From contig JAUQWT010000046.1 in the NCBI GenBank assembly GCA_030835005.1, positions 1-23,382 of the forward strand: DNA of 23,382 bases. Reading direction: 5' to 3'. The notes beneath the pieces were generated by a model. It made no database searches. It worked only from the letters and a program-made list of their open reading frames with translations, and had not been told where the DNA came from. Positions 1 to 6,800 of the stretch are shown here, piece after piece; position 1 is the first letter of the stretch, and each line of letters opens with the position of its first letter. Source of the DNA: Ignavibacteria bacterium (GTDB taxonomy: Bacteria; Bacteroidota; Ignavibacteria; Tepidaquicellales; OLB5). Position numbers and translations under genes: made by a program.

Positions 1-220
1 GCTGTTTCAACAGGTCATAGCCAAGTATATTTGCTGAACCTCCATCCGGTATAACGAGCCCGCAAAGCATTCTGATAAGCGTAGTTTTTCCTGCTCCGTC
101 AGGTCCGACTATTCCAAACACTTCGCCCCTGTTAACCGCAAGCGATATGCTGTCCACGGCAGTTATTTGTTCAAAGGCTTTGGTCAATCCTTCTATCTTG
201 ATCGCCGTATCCAAGATCAC
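1..220 (-). CDS. ABC transporter ATP-binding protein, N-terminal part (YbhF-like), cut by window edge
   Basis: The first 73 codons of an ABC ATPase are visible on the minus strand; the rest lies beyond the left edge. The Walker A motif GPDGAGKT is at about residues 39-46, preceded by the usual A-loop/beta-sheet region ('KAFEQITAVDSISLAVNRGEV'-like pattern), and followed by 'LIRMLCGLVIPDGGSANILGYDL', typical of DrrA/CcmA-type drug-export ATPases. The start is taken as GTG at 220-218, which overlaps the TGA of the upstream membrane-fusion gene (GTGA); a TTG at 214-212 is an alternative. Coupled to a membrane-fusion lipoprotein and a TetR regulator, it should energise an efflux pump of the YbhFSR type. 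Permease genes expected further downstream are outside the window. The family is certain; the substrate is not readable. Confidence 0.9.
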   Translation of the reverse strand, partial: MILDTAIKIEGLTKAFEQITAVDSISLAVNRGEVFGIVGPDGAGKTTLIRMLCGLVIPDGGSANILGYDLLKQ

Positions 221-1182
221 TGATTAATTAACTTGGCGTCTGCAGGCAAACCCGGCTTAAGCTCAAACTTGGGATTCGCAATTTCTATTTTTACAGCAAA
301 TACCAGTTTCGTCCGCTCTTCGGGTGTTTGAATATTTTTAGGTGTGAACTCTGCTTCAGGTGAGATGAAAATTATTTTCCCTGTATAAGTCTTGTCTTTA
401 AAAGCATCGATTGTTATTTCTGCGCTTTGGCCAAGCTTCACCTTTGAGAGATCTGTCTCAGGAATATATATAACAAGATTTACTGTTTCCAGATTTGAGA
501 TCCTGAGAAGTGAAGCACCCGGAGAAACATTTTCACCCACCTCAATAAATTTCTTAGAGACAAATCCGTCTGAGGGGGCCAATACTCTGCAGTCTTCAAT
601 GTTTTTCCTGAGCATATCAACAGCCGAAATGGCTTTCTTCAAATTTGCCTGGGCTGATTCAATTTCTTCAGGCCTTATAATCGTCTTTACTTTATGCAGA
701 TTCTCTTTTGCTGAGTTATACTGTGCAACTGTCAGATCATAGCGTGCCTTTGAATCATCATAAAGCTTTCTTGTTCCGGCATCCTGTTTATACAGCTCCT
801 CAGCCCTGTCCCTATCAAGCTTTGCAAGGTCAAGATTGATCTTAGCCTGTTTAACAAGTTCTTCTGATTGTTTTACATCTTCTCTTCTTGCCCCGCTTTT
901 TAAGAGTTTCAGCTGCGCATTTGCAAGATCAACACCTGCCTCAGCCTGCCTTAATTGTATATCCATAAGTTCATGATCAATTTCAACAAGCAGATCACCC
1001 TTTTTAACCCGGTCACCTTCATTGAAGTTTATAAGCTTTACTTCGCCTGCAGTCTTGGAGCTTATCGTAACGTTTACAGACTCAATTGTGCCGCTTGCCT
1101 TGATAAAATCACTTTCCTGTTCTTTCCCGCAGCCGGATAAAACTATCAATACTGCGGCCAGGCCGATCTTGAAAAGTCTCAT
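217..1182 (-). CDS. HlyD/YbhG-type membrane-fusion lipoprotein of an ABC efflux pump
   Basis: A 321-residue periplasmic adaptor. The N-terminus is a lipoprotein signal with lipobox LSGC (Cys18), so it is probably anchored in the inner membrane. The two halves of the biotinyl-lipoyl-like domain are visible at about residues 38-70 ('AGEVKLINFNEGDRVKKGD') and 198-230 ('APSDGFVSKKFIEVGENV'). They flank a long alpha-hairpin coiled coil (about 74-196) rich in Ala, Lys, Glu and Leu. A beta-barrel region follows to the C-terminus. This is the standard layout of the MacA/YbhG family and the usual length. The ATG (1182-1180) overlaps the TGA of the TetR gene (ATGA) and its own TGA overlaps the ATPase start, so the three genes form a tightly coupled operon. 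By family knowledge it links an inner-membrane ABC exporter to an outer-membrane channel. Confidence 0.92.
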   Translation of the reverse strand: MRLFKIGLAAVLIVLSGCGKEQESDFIKASGTIESVNVTISSKTAGEVKLINFNEGDRVKKGDLLVEIDHELMDIQLRQAEAGVDLANAQLKLLKSGARREDVKQSEELVKQAKINLDLAKLDRDRAEELYKQDAGTRKLYDDSKARYDLTVAQYNSAKENLHKVKTIIRPEEIESAQANLKKAISAVDMLRKNIEDCRVLAPSDGFVSKKFIEVGENVSPGASLLRISNLETVNLVIYIPETDLSKVKLGQSAEITIDAFKDKTYTGKIIFISPEAEFTPKNIQTPEERTKLVFAVKIEIANPKFELKPGLPADAKLINQ

Positions 1183-1817
1183 TGCTGTAAATTTAGATTT
1201 CTTAAAATTGTCTTGCCTTTATCTGTCAGTATTCCATTCAGCAGTATTCTAAATGCGTGATGAACTGCTTCATTGTAGCTGAAACTTGTTGCTATCAAGA
1301 ATTGTGGATTAACAATGGCCCTCATACCGCCTGTTATTATGGTAATGATAATTTCCGGAGGATATTTTATTATCAGCTCTTCATTCTGTCCCTGTCTTAT
1401 AATCTTAGAAATATTATCGTACATAAGCTTCTTTCTGGTTGCATCAACTTCCTGCCAAATATGCGGAGCATGGTGCTGAAGGTCGCTCATCCATTTATCT
1501 GTAAATTTAGTGATAGTTGCTGTAAGGATCTTTATGATTGAAACAAACTTCTCAACTGCATTTGTATCATCGGTAATAGTTGATTCTATCTTTAGCTTCG
1601 TCCCTGAGACCAGTTTTCTCACAGCCTCGCTTACAAGATCAAGCTTTGAATCAAAATTCCTGTATAATGTGCTCTTGCTCATGCCAAGAGATTTGGCGAT
1701 CTCATCCATACTTATCTTGTAAAATCCCTCAACAAAGAACTTCTCCTGTGCAAATCGGAGTATCTTGTCTCTTTCGTTTTGGATTTCCGGCTTAGTTATT
1801 GTTTCTTCTGTAGTCAT
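1179..1817 (-). CDS. TetR/AcrR-family transcriptional regulator of the efflux operon
   Basis: A 212-residue TetR-family repressor. The N-terminal helix-turn-helix lies at about residues 35-58 ('ISMDEIAKSLGMSKSTLYRNF'), with the family's typical 'LYRNFDSKLDLVSE' continuation. The remaining 150 residues form the divergent all-helical ligand-binding and dimerisation domain. It is the first gene of a minus-strand operon whose next genes are a YbhG-like adaptor and a YbhF-like ATPase, the order found in E. coli ybiH(cecR)-ybhGF. Position and the inverted repeat over its promoter (1819-1846) suggest that it represses its own operon until an effector is bound. The effector cannot be told from sequence. 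The start ATG at 1817-1815 sits 22 nt below the predicted transcription start. Confidence 0.92.
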   Translation of the reverse strand: MTTEETITKPEIQNERDKILRFAQEKFFVEGFYKISMDEIAKSLGMSKSTLYRNFDSKLDLVSEAVRKLVSGTKLKIESTITDDTNAVEKFVSIIKILTATITKFTDKWMSDLQHHAPHIWQEVDATRKKLMYDNISKIIRQGQNEELIIKYPPEIIITIITGGMRAIVNPQFLIATSFSYNEAVHHAFRILLNGILTDKGKTILRNLNLQQ

Positions 1818-1818
1818 G

Positions 1819-1846
1819 GGAAACGATTTTCGTTCTATTGGTTTCC
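1819..1846. promoter_or_regulatory. Candidate TetR operator (inverted repeat)
   Basis: Perfect arms GGAAAC (1819-1824) and GTTTCC (1841-1846) enclose a smaller perfect inverted repeat AACGA-TTT-TCGTT (1822-1834). The element lies between the -7 box and the regulator's start codon, covering the predicted transcription start. This is where an autorepressing TetR protein commonly binds. Binding by this regulator is inference. Confidence 0.45.
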
Positions 1847-1876
1847 AAAATTAACACAATAATTTAGATTTGTCAA
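1846..1876 (-). promoter_or_regulatory. Bacteroidetes-type promoter of the TetR-efflux operon
   Basis: Read on the minus strand, TTGACA (1876-1871; TTG at 1876-1874) is followed after 20 nt by TAATTTTG (1853-1846). This fits the -33 TTG / -7 TAnnTTTG consensus of Bacteroidetes sigma factors with the proper spacing. It also resembles a sigma70 -35 box. Transcription would begin near 1840, giving a leader of about 22 nt before the TetR ATG. It is the best-formed promoter in the window. Confidence 0.65.
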
Positions 1877-1966
1877 GGGAAAATACAATTTTTCGAGTTT
1901 TAGGGCTATTTTTAAGATGTTTTCTTCTTGGCTTTTATTTTGAGTATTTTTGTTTTGATTTTAACT

Positions 1967-2101
1967 GACCTATGAAAAACAGCGTCAAAAAACATGAGAA
2001 CGCAATTAATCAAAGCAAAAATCTGTTTGACCCGCCCTTGGGCGGGGAGTTATTTTTTGCTTCAAGCGCGTTCGAAATGTTTCAGCTGTTTTTCATCAGT
2101 C
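1967..2101. repeat. About 135-bp imperfect foldback (palindromic) intergenic element
   Basis: The two ends of this stretch are inverted copies of each other. ATGAAAAACAGC (1972-1983) is perfectly complementary to GCTGTTTTTCAT (2085-2096), and the match extends outward as GAC/GTC at 1967-1969 and 2099-2101. Moving inward, left-arm blocks AAACAT, GAACGC and AAGCAAAAA have inverted, slightly diverged partners in the right arm. The apex is a perfect hairpin CCCGCCC-TT-GGGCGGG (2031-2046). It encodes nothing recognisable. It looks like a REP/MITE-like mobile or dispersed element; copy number elsewhere cannot be seen here. Confidence 0.6.
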
Positions 2102-2113
2102 TTGATTTTTTTG

Positions 2114-2141
2114 GTACTTTTTTTATCAAGAAAAAAAGTAC
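2114..2141. repeat. Perfect 11-bp hairpin with T and A runs
   Basis: GTACTTTTTTT (2114-2124), a six-base loop ATCAAG, and AAAAAAAGTAC (2131-2141) form a perfect inverted repeat. A shorter TTGGTACTTTT relic without its partner arm occurs near 4191-4202. It may belong with the neighbouring foldback element as one repeat cluster. It is AU-rich, so it is unlikely to be a strong terminator. Confidence 0.5.
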
Positions 2142-2254
2142 ATAAACATTCTCTGTATGATTGATATGAATTTTCGCTGTCCTTACAGTTTTACTTTGGA
2201 TACTCTTATCTGCTAAATCAGTTTTTTTAAATTTTATCTTTCTCAATTAAACCA

Positions 2255-2262
2255 TATCTTTG
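2255..2262 (+). promoter_or_regulatory. Candidate -7 element for the solute-binding protein gene
   Basis: TATCTTTG matches the Bacteroidetes -7 consensus TAnnTTTG and lies 31 nt before the ATG at 2294. No clear TTG is seen at -33; only a T-run near 2232-2235. Confidence 0.4.
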
Positions 2263-2293
2263 AATTCTAAATTATTCCGAATTCAGCCTAAAT

Positions 2294-3964
2294 ATGAACA
2301 CACTTAAATACCTGGCAATACTTGCTCTCTGTATCTTCTTAACTTCATGCACAAAACAACAAACTACCGATAACATATTCAAATACAACGAAGCACAAGG
2401 CATCGAAAATCTCGATCCGGTTATGTGCAGCAACTATGCCGCAGGATGGCCGCTGCAGCAATTGTGCGAAGGCTTGTTGGAATACTCTCAAGCGATGAAC
2501 CTCGAACACTGTCTTGCAGAGTCATATACTATTTCAGAGGATGGGTTGACATATAGTTTCACTATCAGAAAAAATGTTTATTTTCACGATAATCCCTGCT
2601 TCCCCGGCGGGAAAGGAAGAAAACTCATTGCAAGTGATTTCAAATACTGCTTTGAGCGTGTTTGTGACCCGCGCACAAAAACCCGCGGCGCATGGCTCTT
2701 CCGAGATAGAATAAAAGGCGCACTGGAATACATCAACTCAATAAAAGAAAAATATAATAATGTAAACGAGATCACCGGCATTCAGGCACCTAACGATTCT
2801 ACTTTAATCATCACCCTCACAAAACCATTTGCGCCCTTCCTGAGCATCTTAACAATGGGTTACTCTTTCGTCTATCCCAAAGAAGCAGTTGAGTATTACA
2901 GGGATAATTTCGGATATAATCCGGTTGGCACCGGCCCTTTTAAATTTGTTAAGTGGGAAGTTGACCGTGAGCTTGAAATGGCAAAAAATGAAAACTACTG
3001 GAATCTGAATAAAGCCGGTAAGTCGCCCGTATTTCTTGATGGCATTAAAGTGAGTTTTATCAAAAGCTCAGAGACTGCCTTCCTCGATTTCCAGCAAGGG
3101 AAATTTGATTACTATGACCCATCGCCTGAAGTGCTGAGCCAGATCACAGACGAGAACGGCGCGCTAAAACCGGAATATAATTTTGATCTCGTAAAACAGC
3201 CCTGGCTTAATACGGTTTACCTTGGCGTACAACTTGATAAAAATGTCCCCGGCGGCAAAGGAAATGTACTTAGCGACAACCGCAAGCTTCGCCAGGCAAT
3301 AAATTTCGCTATAGATAGAGAGAAGATCATTAAGTATGTACTAAAGTTCCGCGGTACACCCGGAATTAACGGACCTATTCCCCCCGGAATGCCCGGATTC
3401 AACAAAGACTTGAAAGGCTACAGCTTTGATAAGGAAAAAGCTAAACAGCTTCTTGCTGAAGCCGGCTATCCCGATGGGAAAGGGCTTTCGCTAAGACTAA
3501 CTGTCTCAAATGAAGATACTCAAAAGCTAATTGGCGAATCCGTACAGGCACAGCTAAAGGATCTGGGCATTGACGCACAGCTTGATTTCATGCAGGCATC
3601 AACTTTACGTTCATCACAGGTGGGCGGAGAGATCGCCTTCTGGCGCGGCAACTGGGGAGCCGATTACTTCGATCCAGAAAACTTCATGGCGCTCTTCTAC
3701 AGCAAGAACCACTCACCAATGGGGCCAAACTATACGCACTACGCAACACAAAAAGCCGATTCACTCTACGAACTCGCTATGAAGCTAACCGACTTCAACA
3801 CGCGCGCAAAGCTGTACAACGAAATGGAGCAGGTCGTGTTGGAAGATTCACCAATGATAATACTATACTACAACCAAATAGTTTACCTTAAGAGCAAAAA
3901 ACTCCGGGATATGTATATAGATGGACTCAACACGATGATATTGAAAAAGGCGAAGTTAGAGTAG
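2294..3964 (+). CDS. ABC transporter family-5 solute-binding lipoprotein (oligopeptide/dipeptide type)
   Basis: A 556-residue extracytoplasmic solute-binding protein of the SBP_bac_5 (OppA/DppA/NikA) family. The signal peptide ends in lipobox LTSC (Cys19), so it is a lipoprotein. The body shows family landmarks: an early 'NLDPV' segment, then 'LTYSFTIRKNVYFHD', the highly typical 'VGTGPFKFVKWE' near the middle, and the C-terminal half with 'RQAINFAIDREKI' and 'AKQLLAEAGYPDGKG'. Length is normal. By family knowledge it would capture peptides, or less often nickel or other small solutes, for an ABC importer. No permease or ATPase gene of an importer is next to it: upstream is a divergent efflux operon and downstream a non-coding stretch, so it appears to be an orphan. 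The substrate cannot be predicted from the sequence. Confidence 0.93.
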   Translation: MNTLKYLAILALCIFLTSCTKQQTTDNIFKYNEAQGIENLDPVMCSNYAAGWPLQQLCEGLLEYSQAMNLEHCLAESYTISEDGLTYSFTIRKNVYFHDNPCFPGGKGRKLIASDFKYCFERVCDPRTKTRGAWLFRDRIKGALEYINSIKEKYNNVNEITGIQAPNDSTLIITLTKPFAPFLSILTMGYSFVYPKEAVEYYRDNFGYNPVGTGPFKFVKWEVDRELEMAKNENYWNLNKAGKSPVFLDGIKVSFIKSSETAFLDFQQGKFDYYDPSPEVLSQITDENGALKPEYNFDLVKQPWLNTVYLGVQLDKNVPGGKGNVLSDNRKLRQAINFAIDREKIIKYVLKFRGTPGINGPIPPGMPGFNKDLKGYSFDKEKAKQLLAEAGYPDGKGLSLRLTVSNEDTQKLIGESVQAQLKDLGIDAQLDFMQASTLRSSQVGGEIAFWRGNWGADYFDPENFMALFYSKNHSPMGPNYTHYATQKADSLYELAMKLTDFNTRAKLYNEMEQVVLEDSPMIILYYNQIVYLKSKKLRDMYIDGLNTMILKKAKLE

Positions 3965-3977
3965 ATAGTCATCCTGA

Positions 3978-3998
3978 ATCCCGCATCAAGTGCGGGAT
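3978..3998. repeat. Short perfect hairpin (REP-like)
   Basis: ATCCCGCA (3978-3985), loop TCAAG, TGCGGGAT (3991-3998): an 8-bp perfect stem starting 13 nt after the stop codon of the solute-binding protein gene. No T-run follows, so it fits a REP-like element or an mRNA 3'-end stabiliser better than an intrinsic terminator. Confidence 0.5.
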
Positions 3999-4046
3999 AA
4001 ACTCCGTCGAAACTTCCATTCACGCTTCTGCTTCTTATCTTGATAG

Positions 4047-4066
4047 CCACGGCCTTTAGGTCGTGG
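4047..4066. repeat. Short hairpin with TTTA loop (REP-like)
   Basis: CCACGGCC (4047-4054), loop TTTA, GGTCGTGG (4059-4066): an 8-bp stem with one G-T wobble. A smaller GGC-TTTA-GCC hairpin with the same loop follows at 4089-4098. The shared TTTA loop suggests related dispersed elements. Confidence 0.45.
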
Positions 4067-4425
4067 AGAAAATGCAGAAAAAGAAAATGGCTTTAGCCGC
4101 TAATTCCTTTTTGATTTAGCTTTTTCATATTCTCTGTGCACTCTGTGTTTAAAAGCTTTTGATTTTTTGATTGAATTTTATTTGAGTCTTGGTACTTTTG
4201 AGTCGTCTTGTTTTGATTTTCTTCCGTAATGAATAATTTGTGCTGAACTGAGTCGAATGTTCTGAACTGAATTCGTTTCTGAATCCCAAACACAGAATTT
4301 CAGTCCGAATCATAAAAAAAAACGGGTTAGAATGCAGGACAATTCAGTATATCGATTCTAAACAAATGCACAAAATACCAGCATTTAATTTCGTATATTA
4401 GTATGAATATTAAACTAAACCAGTA

Positions 4426-4689
4426 ATGCCAAATAATTGCGAGCATTTTCACCCGGAAAGCATCAAGCAGCCTGAGTCATACGAGTGCGAGGAATGCGTC
4501 AAAAAAGGCGAGAGGTGGGTTCATTTAAGAACATGCCAGACATGCGGAAAGACATTGTGCTGTGACAGTTCACTTAATAAACATGCATCAAAGCATTTCA
4601 ATGAAACCCAGCACCCCGTCGTTATCTTCGCTGAAAAAGAAGAAAACCGGGCTTGGTGTTACATTGATAAGATATTTATGGTTTACTGA
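4426..4689 (+). CDS. Small UBP-type zinc-finger protein
   Basis: An 87-residue protein made almost wholly of a zf-UBP (ubiquitin-hydrolase-type zinc finger) domain. The ligand pattern is visible: Cys5 and His7/His9, Cys21-x2-Cys24, Cys37-x2-Cys40, Cys45/Cys46, then His53, His57 and His63, with the family's 'HPVVIF' and a late Trp77-Cys78. Length matches the stand-alone bacterial versions. There is no signal peptide, so it is cytoplasmic. In eukaryotes this fold binds the free C-terminus of ubiquitin; the role of bacterial versions is unknown to me and should not be assumed to involve ubiquitin. It sits alone, 155 bp before atpD on the same strand. A weak -7-like box TATATTAG (4394-4401) is upstream. 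Confidence 0.85.
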   Translation: MPNNCEHFHPESIKQPESYECEECVKKGERWVHLRTCQTCGKTLCCDSSLNKHASKHFNETQHPVVIFAEKEENRAWCYIDKIFMVY

Positions 4690-4739
4690 TCCTAAAACTG
4701 GAATAAATTGATTAAACTGACAAATATTGTGAATTTAAC

Positions 4740-4766
4740 AAATCTGAGAAATCTGAGAAATCTAAC
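4740..4766. repeat. 9-bp tandem repeat, nearly three copies
   Basis: AAATCTGAG occurs at 4740-4748 and 4749-4757, followed by a degenerate third copy AAATCTAAC (4758-4766). It lies just upstream of the predicted atpD promoter. Confidence 0.6.
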
Positions 4767-4797
4767 TTTCAACTTTGCTTATTTTTCCCTATATTTG
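4767..4797 (+). promoter_or_regulatory. Candidate promoter of atpDC
   Basis: TATATTTG (4790-4797) matches the -7 consensus TAnnTTTG exactly. TTTC (4767-4770) stands 19 nt upstream as an imperfect -33 box. The ATG of atpD is 47 nt downstream of the -7 element. Confidence 0.5.
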
Positions 4798-4844
4798 TGT
4801 TTAAATTTATTCTAAAACTACAAAATATAAAGATTTAAGCATAA

Positions 4845-6260
4845 ATGGCAGAGACTCATCAGAATTCAGGTAAGATTGTTCAGATAATTGGTGTTGTATT
4901 GGATATAGATTTTTCAGGCGGCAGACTTCCGGAAATTTATTCAGCCTTACAAATCCCCCGTAAAAATACAGATGGCGTAGAAGATATACTGATCGCAGAA
5001 GTACAACAGCACCTTGGCGAAAACAGAGTACGCGCAGTGGCTATGGATACAACAGACGGCCTCGTAAGGGGAATGAATGTTTCAGATACAGGCGCTCCTA
5101 TTACAATTCCCGTTGGACCAGAAGTACTCGGGAGATTAATGAATGTTACAGGTGATACTATTGACGGACTTGAGCCGCTTAAAACAAAGTTAAGGCTTCC
5201 AATTCATAGACAGGCTCCAAAGCTTGAAGAGCTTTCAACACAAAAAGAAATTCTTGAAACAGGTATTAAAGTAGTAGATCTTTTAGAGCCATACACTAAA
5301 GGCGGTAAAACCGGTCTTTTCGGCGGAGCAGGTGTTGGTAAAACAGTTCTCATACAGGAGCTTATCAATAACATCGCAACATTCCACGGCGGGTATTCAG
5401 TATTTGCAGGAGTGGGCGAGCGTACTAGGGAAGGTAACGATCTATGGCGCGAAATGAAGGAATCCGGCGTTATCAATAAAACTGCTCTGGTTTTCGGGCA
5501 GATGAATGAACCTCCCGGAGCAAGACAGCGTATCGGCTTAACAGGTTTAACAGTTGCAGAGTATTTCCGTGATGAAGAAGGTAAAGATGTTCTGTTGTTC
5601 GTTGATAATGTATTCCGTTTTACACAGGCAGGCAGTGAAGTATCGGCGCTTCTTGGCCGTATGCCGTCTGCAGTAGGTTACCAGCCAACACTGGCAACCG
5701 AGATGGGTGCCCTGCAGGAAAGGATCACTTCCACAAAGAAGGGTTCAATTACATCAGTTCAGGCAATTTATGTTCCTGCAGATGATTTGACCGATCCGGC
5801 TCCCGCAGCAGTTTTCGCTCATCTTGATGCAACTACGGTGCTTGATAGAAAGATCTCAGAGCTTGGTATTTACCCGGCTGTTGACCCGCTTTCTTCAACA
5901 TCACGTATCCTTGATCCGCTCATCATAGGTAATGAGCATTACAATGTTGCGCAGGCAGTTAAAGAAGTTTTGCAGAAGTACAAGGATCTTCAGGATATTA
6001 TTAACATTCTCGGTATCGATGAGCTTTCAGATGAAGATAAGCTTGCAGTTCAAAGAGCAAGAAAAGTACAGAAGTTCCTTTCACAGCCTTTCTTTGTTGC
6101 AGAGCAGTTTACAGGATCAAAAGGAAAGTATGTGAAGATAGAAGAGTCAATTAAAGGATTTAAGGCTATAGTAAGCGGCGAGTGTGATGATATTCCTGAG
6201 AACGCATTTTACATGGTCGGAAATCTTGATGAAGCATTAGAAAAGGCAAAAAGTTTATAA
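4845..6260 (+). CDS. atpD: F1 ATP synthase subunit beta
   Basis: The 471-residue catalytic subunit of F1 ATP synthase, which makes ATP from ADP and phosphate in the F1 head on the cytoplasmic side. The Walker A motif GGAGVGKT is at residues 160-167. The catalytic Glu192 is in 'GERTREGNDL', Walker B 'LLFVDN' ends with Asp254, and the ATP synthase signature PAVDPLSSTS is at 344-353. A DELSEED-type segment ('DELSDED') lies near residue 395. Length and all key residues are normal. The gene is followed after 2 nt by atpC but not preceded by alpha or gamma genes; a detached atpDC pair is usual in the Chlorobi/Bacteroidetes group. The start ATG gives the expected short N-terminus; no strong Shine-Dalgarno sequence is present. 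Confidence 0.99.
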   Translation: MAETHQNSGKIVQIIGVVLDIDFSGGRLPEIYSALQIPRKNTDGVEDILIAEVQQHLGENRVRAVAMDTTDGLVRGMNVSDTGAPITIPVGPEVLGRLMNVTGDTIDGLEPLKTKLRLPIHRQAPKLEELSTQKEILETGIKVVDLLEPYTKGGKTGLFGGAGVGKTVLIQELINNIATFHGGYSVFAGVGERTREGNDLWREMKESGVINKTALVFGQMNEPPGARQRIGLTGLTVAEYFRDEEGKDVLLFVDNVFRFTQAGSEVSALLGRMPSAVGYQPTLATEMGALQERITSTKKGSITSVQAIYVPADDLTDPAPAAVFAHLDATTVLDRKISELGIYPAVDPLSSTSRILDPLIIGNEHYNVAQAVKEVLQKYKDLQDIINILGIDELSDEDKLAVQRARKVQKFLSQPFFVAEQFTGSKGKYVKIEESIKGFKAIVSGECDDIPENAFYMVGNLDEALEKAKSL

Positions 6261-6262
6261 AG

Positions 6263-6661
6263 ATGTCTTTGTTACACTTGGAAATAGTTACACCGGGCAG
6301 GATCGTATTTGATGATGATGTTAAGAGCTTTACTGCTCCGGGCATAGAAGGCAGTTTTCAGATTCTTCCTAAACACGCCCCTTTTATCTCGACAATTATC
6401 CCGGGACCGGTTAAGTTTGTTACCAAACAAGATGATACTAAATTCTTCGTAACTTCCGGCGGTACAGTCGAAGTCCATGACAATAAGGTTACAATGCTTG
6501 CTGAAACATTTATACCTAAAGAAGAAATAAATATTGCAGAAGCTGAAAGTGAAAAAACTGAGGCTTCAAGGCTGCTTGATTCAAAAGAACCGGGTATAGA
6601 TAAAGCTGCGGCTAAACATATGCTGCTTGTGGCCAAAGCCAAAATTAATGCAGCAAAGTAA
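6263..6661 (+). CDS. atpC: F1 ATP synthase subunit epsilon
   Basis: The 132-residue epsilon subunit, which sits in the central stalk and can inhibit ATP hydrolysis. The N-terminal beta-sandwich is recognisable: 'LEIVTPGRIVFDDDVKSFTAPGIEGSFQILPKHAPFIS', then the 'FVTSGGTVEVHDNKVTMLAETFI' strand pair. The C-terminal part is a helical hairpin rich in Ala, Lys and Glu, from about residue 90. It starts 2 nt after the atpD stop, so the two are co-translated from one mRNA. A tRNA-Lys gene begins only 37 nt after its stop, with no terminator between, so read-through into the tRNA is possible. Confidence 0.97.
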   Translation: MSLLHLEIVTPGRIVFDDDVKSFTAPGIEGSFQILPKHAPFISTIIPGPVKFVTKQDDTKFFVTSGGTVEVHDNKVTMLAETFIPKEEINIAEAESEKTEASRLLDSKEPGIDKAAAKHMLLVAKAKINAAK

Positions 6662-6698
6662 GTGATTGTACAAAATAATACGAGTTTGAATTTTGGTC

Positions 6699-6770
6699 GG
6701 GCCGGTAGCTCAGTGGTAGAGCATCTCCCTTTTAAGGAGAGGGTCGGAGGTTCGAGACCTCCCCGGCTCA
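6699..6770 (+). tRNA. trnK-UUU: tRNA-Lys (anticodon UUU)
   Basis: A full cloverleaf of 72 nt. Acceptor GGGCCGG (6699-6705) pairs with CCGGCTC (6763-6769) with one G-U pair, discriminator A6770. The D arm is GCTC/GAGC. The anticodon stem TCTCC/GGAGA holds loop CTTTTAA, anticodon TTT at 6731-6733. The T arm GGAGG/CCTCC holds loop TTCGAGA. The 3' CCA is not encoded. It lies 37 nt after atpC and 102 nt before the cold-shock gene, on the same strand. Confidence 0.97.
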
Positions 6771-6784
6771 CATGGATTTTAAAA

Positions 6785-6800
6785 CCTGCTCTTTTGCAGG
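6785..6800 (+). other. Hairpin in the tRNA-csp spacer
   Basis: CCTGC (6785-6789), loop TCTTTT, GCAGG (6796-6800) begins 14 nt after the tRNA. It has no T-tract, so it is not a standard terminator. It may be a processing or structural element in the csp leader. Confidence 0.35.

Larger units (their letters stand above)
1818..2293. other. Gene-free intergenic stretch between divergent genes
   Basis: This 476-bp stretch holds the promoter and operator of the TetR operon (1819-1876), the foldback element (1967-2101), a second hairpin (2114-2141) and a candidate -7 box for the solute-binding protein gene (2255-2262). I see no coding potential and no RNA gene. The segment 2142-2254 is AT-rich with no feature I can name. 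Confidence 0.6.
3965..4425. other. Gene-free stretch made of short repeat debris
   Basis: This 461-bp stretch holds the hairpins at 3978-3998, 4047-4066 and 4089-4098, and a direct repeat CTGAACTGA at 4243-4251 and 4262-4270. It also has an A-run at 4313-4322 and a weak -7-like box TATATTAG (4394-4401) before the zinc-finger gene. The only open frame (minus strand, 4093-4293) is low-complexity Lys/Asn/Gln and not credible as a gene. Confidence 0.55.

Noticed and set aside
4093..4293. 66-codon minus-strand open frame in the repeat-rich spacer
   Set aside because: Low-complexity Lys/Asn/Gln sequence over repeat debris, no ribosome-binding site or domain.
4774..4777. TTTG as the -33 box of atpD
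   Set aside because: It is only 12 nt from the -7 box, too close for the known 19-20 nt spacing; TTTC at 4767-4770 fits better though imperfect.
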